DNA from: [Flexibacter] sp. ATCC 35208
GTDB taxonomy: Bacteria; Bacteroidota; Bacteroidia; Chitinophagales; Chitinophagaceae
Assembly: GCF_001975825.1 (NCBI RefSeq)
Contig: NZ_MTKN01000035.1
Span: 1-64,000 of the forward strand
Length of the DNA: 64,000 nucleotides
Direction: 5' to 3'
The translations under genes and the position numbers were made by a program. Shown in pieces: positions 60,656 through 64,000 of the stretch. Position 1 is the first letter of the stretch; each line of letters begins with the position of its first letter. The notes below the pieces were generated by a model that saw only the letters and a list, made by a program, of their open reading frames with translations, was not told the origin of the DNA and made no database searches.

Positions 60656-61756
60656 ATGAACATGCAACGCAGAATTATCATAGCAGGTGGTGGAACCGGA
60701 GGACATATCTTCCCGGCGATCGCTATTGCCAATGCGTTGAAAAAAATAGAACCAGCAACTGATATTCTCTTTGTAGGTGCCAAAGGAAAGATGGAGATGG
60801 AGAAAGTACCGCAGGCTGGTTACCGCATCGAAGGATTGGAAATAGCAGGATTCAACCGTAGCAATATGCTCAAGAACCTGTTGTTGCCGTTCAAGATTCT
60901 GAAAAGCCTGTCACAGGCCCGTAAGATCATTGACAGTTTCAAACCAGATGCCGTGGTAGGTGTGGGTGGTTACGCCAGCTTCCCTGTCATGCGCAAAGCA
61001 CAGAAGAAAGGTATTCCTACCCTCATACAGGAACAAAATTCCTTTGCAGGGAAAGCCAATATGGCCCTGGGAAAGAAAGCCGCTAAGATCTGTGTCGCTT
61101 ACGAAGGAATGGAGAAATTCTTCCCGGCTGATAAAATTGTAATGACAGGCAATCCTGTCAGAGGCAACATTACACAGTCTGCCGTATCAAAAGAAGATGC
61201 ACTCGCACACTTTGGCCTCCTTACAGGTAAACAAACAGTATTCGCTGTGGGTGGTAGCCTGGGAGCAAAAGCCATCAACGAGGCATTAGCGGCCATACTC
61301 GCCACTTTTGTAGAGAAGGATATTCAACTGATCTGGCAAACAGGTAAGCCTTACTTTGAAACAGCGAAAGCCGCTGCAGCACCATACTCCTCTCATGTAA
61401 AGGTGTATGAGTTTATCAACGTAATGGACTTCGCCTACAAGGCTGCGGATGTTGTTGTATCACGTGCAGGTGCACTGGCCATCGCCGAACTTTGTGTAGT
61501 GAAGAAACCTGTCATCTTCGTGCCCTACCCTTTTGCGGCCGAAGACCATCAGACCTTCAATGCAAAAAGTCTGGTAGATAAAAAGGCCGCCATCCTCATT
61601 AAAAATGATGATGCAGCCGCTCAATTAGGAAATACTTTATTCAGTCTGTTACAAAACAATGCGTTGTTGCAACAACTGGAAGAGAATATAGCAAAACTGG
61701 GAAATTCAAATGCTGATATGGTCATTGCTAAACAGGTTTTAGCACTGATTAAATAA
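60656..61756 (+). CDS. murG: Undecaprenyldiphospho-muramoylpentapeptide beta-N-acetylglucosaminyltransferase
   Basis: MurG completes lipid II by adding GlcNAc to lipid I on the inner face of the membrane. The 366-residue GT-B protein has the glycine loop AGGGTGGHIFPAIAIA near residue 10, VVGVGGYASFP near residue 100, QEQNSFAGKAN near residue 125, GGSLGAKAIN near residue 200 and VVSRAGALAIAEL near residue 265. Starts at 60656 and 60662 are both possible. It is nine nt after ftsW. Confidence 0.96.
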   Translation: MNMQRRIIIAGGGTGGHIFPAIAIANALKKIEPATDILFVGAKGKMEMEKVPQAGYRIEGLEIAGFNRSNMLKNLLLPFKILKSLSQARKIIDSFKPDAVVGVGGYASFPVMRKAQKKGIPTLIQEQNSFAGKANMALGKKAAKICVAYEGMEKFFPADKIVMTGNPVRGNITQSAVSKEDALAHFGLLTGKQTVFAVGGSLGAKAINEALAAILATFVEKDIQLIWQTGKPYFETAKAAAAPYSSHVKVYEFINVMDFAYKAADVVVSRAGALAIAELCVVKKPVIFVPYPFAAEDHQTFNAKSLVDKKAAILIKNDDAAAQLGNTLFSLLQNNALLQQLEENIAKLGNSNADMVIAKQVLALIK

Positions 61757-61770
61757 AAGGATAAGTAAAA

Positions 61771-63138
61771 ATGGATCTGAACAACATACAACGCGTTTAC
61801 TTCATTGGAATCGGAGGCATCGGTATGAGCGCCATCGCCCGCTTTTTTAATGAAAAAGGTGTGCATGTGAGTGGTTACGACCGTACCGAAACACCGCTGA
61901 CCCGTCAGCTGGCTGAAGAAGGTATGCAGATTCATTACTCGGATGATGTGAACCTGCTGGACAAAGATGTACAGCTGGTTGTATACACTCCCGCTATCCC
62001 GGGTACCCATTCAGAATTGATCTGGTACCGTAAGAACGAATACGAAGTAGTAAAACGAAGCGACGTATTGCAGGAGATCACGAAAGAGTTGTTCGCCATC
62101 ACCGTAGGTGGTACACATGGCAAAACAACTATCTCTACCCTTACCGCTCACATACTGCGTCATAGTGGCTATGGTTGCAACGCCTTTCTCGGTGGTATCA
62201 GCGCCAACTACGACCGTAACTTCTGGAGCAGTGATAAACAGGTAGCCGTGATCGAAGCAGATGAGTATGACCGTTCATTCCTGAAACTTCACCCGGATAT
62301 CGCGATCCTCACCGCTATGGATGCAGATCACCTGGATATCTACGGTACAGAAGCAGACATGCAGGATGCATTCGTACAGTATACTGCGAACATCAAACCC
62401 AATGGTACGCTGATCGCAAAACTGGGATTACCCCGTGCAACAGAACTAAAGGGTGATAATAAACGTTGGTATCACCTGAAAGATACACAGGCAAATATTT
62501 ATGCGACCAATATCAGAACAGTTGACGGTGGTTACCTGTTTGATGTAGTAGAGCAGGACTGGCACATTCACGATGTACAACTGCCTATCGGTGGCACGCA
62601 CAATATTGAAAATACAGTGGCAGCCATCACAGTGGCGCACCTATTAGGCATAGATGCCGCAAAGATCAAAGCAGCGATTGCTGATTTCAAGGGCATCAAA
62701 CGTCGCTTTGAATACCTGGTGAAGAACGATTACCAGGTATACATAGACGATTACGCACATCATCCGGAAGAATTGCGCGCCCTCATTAGCAGTGCCCGCA
62801 GCTTATTCCCCGACAAGCGCTGTACAGTCATCTTCCAGCCACACTTGTATACCCGTACACGTGACCTGGCCGAAGGATTTGCTGAAAGCCTGTCCCTGGC
62901 AGATGAAGTGCTGCTGTTACCCATCTATCCAGCCAGAGAGTTACCCATAGAAGGGGTGCACAGTGAGATCCTGGCGGAAAAGATGACAGTACCAGTACAA
63001 GTGATACAGAAAGAAGATGTATTGGCCTGGGTAAAATCGAATAGCGTACCATTGCTCATCACAGCTGGTGCCGGTGACATTGACCAATTCAGAGATCCGA
63101 TCAGAGAAATATTGAACGGAGAGAAAGTGAAAGAGTAG
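61771..63138 (+). CDS. murC: UDP-N-acetylmuramate--L-alanine ligase
   Basis: MurC starts the peptide stem by joining L-Ala to UDP-MurNAc. The 455-residue protein has IGIGGIGMSAIARFFN near residue 10, the ATP loop VGGTHGKTTIS near residue 111, the EADEYDRSF motif near residue 166, and the C-terminal YIDDYAHHPEEL near residue 325. It follows murG by 14 nt. Family length. Confidence 0.96.
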   Translation: MDLNNIQRVYFIGIGGIGMSAIARFFNEKGVHVSGYDRTETPLTRQLAEEGMQIHYSDDVNLLDKDVQLVVYTPAIPGTHSELIWYRKNEYEVVKRSDVLQEITKELFAITVGGTHGKTTISTLTAHILRHSGYGCNAFLGGISANYDRNFWSSDKQVAVIEADEYDRSFLKLHPDIAILTAMDADHLDIYGTEADMQDAFVQYTANIKPNGTLIAKLGLPRATELKGDNKRWYHLKDTQANIYATNIRTVDGGYLFDVVEQDWHIHDVQLPIGGTHNIENTVAAITVAHLLGIDAAKIKAAIADFKGIKRRFEYLVKNDYQVYIDDYAHHPEELRALISSARSLFPDKRCTVIFQPHLYTRTRDLAEGFAESLSLADEVLLLPIYPARELPIEGVHSEILAEKMTVPVQVIQKEDVLAWVKSNSVPLLITAGAGDIDQFRDPIREILNGEKVKE

Positions 63139-63159
63139 ACAAAAAAAATTTAAACCCAA

Positions 63160-64000
63160 ATGCAAACCAAGACCCGCCGGGCATTAAAACGAATAGGTAG
63201 TGTACTGCTCTGGACAGCGGTATTGACTGGATTCGTGATCCTGCTTGTTGCGGCAGTGCAGGACAAAGAAGAGGGTAAATGCAGGGGGATCGTTGTAAAA
63301 CTGGTGGGTGACGAGAACAACTTTTTTATAGAAGAGAAAGATATAAAAGTATTGGTAGCTGGCGACAGGAATTTAAATCCAGTAGGCAAGCCCATAAAAG
63401 AGATAAACATCGCAGCATTGGAGAAGATAGTAGCCCGTGATCCCTGGGTAAAAACTGCGAACATCTTTGTGGACAACCAACGAAAGCTCAACGTCAAAGT
63501 CGCTCAGCGAGAGCCCGTAGCAAGGATATTTACCTTAGCAGGAAATACTTACTACCTCGACAAAGATGGAGAAAGAATACCGGTATCGGCCCGCTATACA
63601 GCAAGAGTACCGGTGTTCACAGATTATCCGTCAGACGCTGCAAAAGTGCAAAAGGCAGACAGCGCATTGACCGCAGGCATCATGGAGATAGGCAGCTTCA
63701 TACAAAGCGACCCTTTCTGGACTGCACAGGTAGAACAGGTAGTGATCACTCCCCAGCGTGAGTTTGAAATCATACCAACACTGGGCGATCACGTGATACT
63801 GTTTGGAGACGGAACCGATGTAACAAAAAAATTTAACAAACTGCTGGCGTTCTATAAAGAGGGGTTAAGTAAAGTAGGATGGAACAATTACGCAAAAATC
63901 AATGTTGCATATGAAAACGAAGTAGTTTGCACACGGAGAAGCGGGGAGGAATTATCGAAAAAGCTGGCCGCTGAAGACAGCGCGAAATTAGCCAGCACCG
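63160..64000 (+). CDS. ftsQ: Cell division protein FtsQ/DivIB, truncated by the window end
   Basis: 280 codons are visible from ATG 63160 and the frame is still open at the last base, so the gene continues beyond the window. A short basic head (MQTKTRRALKRI) leads to one membrane helix (about 15-35), then the POTRA-like periplasmic part and a beta domain with EREP-like VAQREPVARIF and DKDGERIPV. FtsQ scaffolds the divisome through FtsL and FtsB. Placement after murC is typical, and ftsA and ftsZ are expected next. Confidence 0.9.
   Translation, partial: MQTKTRRALKRIGSVLLWTAVLTGFVILLVAAVQDKEEGKCRGIVVKLVGDENNFFIEEKDIKVLVAGDRNLNPVGKPIKEINIAALEKIVARDPWVKTANIFVDNQRKLNVKVAQREPVARIFTLAGNTYYLDKDGERIPVSARYTARVPVFTDYPSDAAKVQKADSALTAGIMEIGSFIQSDPFWTAQVEQVVITPQREFEIIPTLGDHVILFGDGTDVTKKFNKLLAFYKEGLSKVGWNNYAKINVAYENEVVCTRRSGEELSKKLAAEDSAKLAST

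Overview
The window is one continuous stretch of a Bacteroidota chromosome, most likely a Chitinophaga-like member of the Chitinophagaceae. The reasons are: promoters of the Bacteroidota TAnnTTTG type, almost no Shine-Dalgarno sequences, several components and clients of the type IX secretion system (SprA, a PorD/DUF4835 protein, a PorE-like protein, two proteins with gliding-motility-type C-termini), menaquinone made through futalosine, and a bamD-rpoZ-coaBC-porD block next to a classic mraZ-to-ftsQ division and cell-wall cluster. The genus is inferred from style and gene order, not from a marker gene. No rRNA, tRNA, CRISPR array, prophage or insertion sequence was seen.

Layout. 0.1-9.4 kb: housekeeping genes pckA, folD, queE, a PorE-like envelope protein, an acid phosphatase lipoprotein (minus strand), dprA and guaB. 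9.6-17.6 kb: lnt, an alpha/beta hydrolase, two large paralogous PKD surface proteins with type B sorting domains, and an SDR enzyme. 17.7-18.05 kb: a structured regulatory region and a probable 48-residue protein. 18.05-21.9 kb (minus): a three-gene operon of a Cys-rich small protein, a TonB-dependent receptor and a sialidase-like lipoprotein with a CxCC motif. 22.0-30.1 kb (minus): sprA, a possible 52-residue lipoprotein and ruvA. 30.3-31.3 kb: fabH. 31.4-36.1 kb (minus): a tightly packed set of a NrtR-like regulator, a 69-residue winged-helix protein, a TPR histidine kinase and a second TPR kinase that has lost its ATP-binding boxes. 36.3-44.2 kb: DinB, two GNAT proteins, fabD, folE-queD, mqnB-mqnD, a photolyase and a class IV aminotransferase. 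44.2-45.2 kb: about 1 kb without a convincing gene. 45.2-50.8 kb (minus): a CoA-transferase pair, a DUF4296 lipoprotein, porD, coaBC, rpoZ, bamD. 50.8-51.3 kb: a divergent regulatory region with an eight-unit 11-bp repeat and a three-hexamer MraZ-type operator. 51.3-64.0 kb: mraZ-rsmH-ftsL-ftsI-murE-mraY-murD-ftsW-murG-murC-ftsQ, with ftsQ cut by the window end.

How it fits together. FolE, QueD and QueE supply 7-deazaguanine precursors from two loci. Lnt finishes the many lipoproteins. SprA is the outer-membrane exit through which the two PKD proteins probably leave. BamD inserts the outer-membrane barrels, and the dcw cluster builds the septal wall. The stretches most worth a second look are the kinase/pseudokinase operon, the CxCC/TonB operon, the 11-bp repeat array upstream of mraZ, the two unannotated small proteins, and the recurring promoters that sit only 2-8 nt before the start codon.
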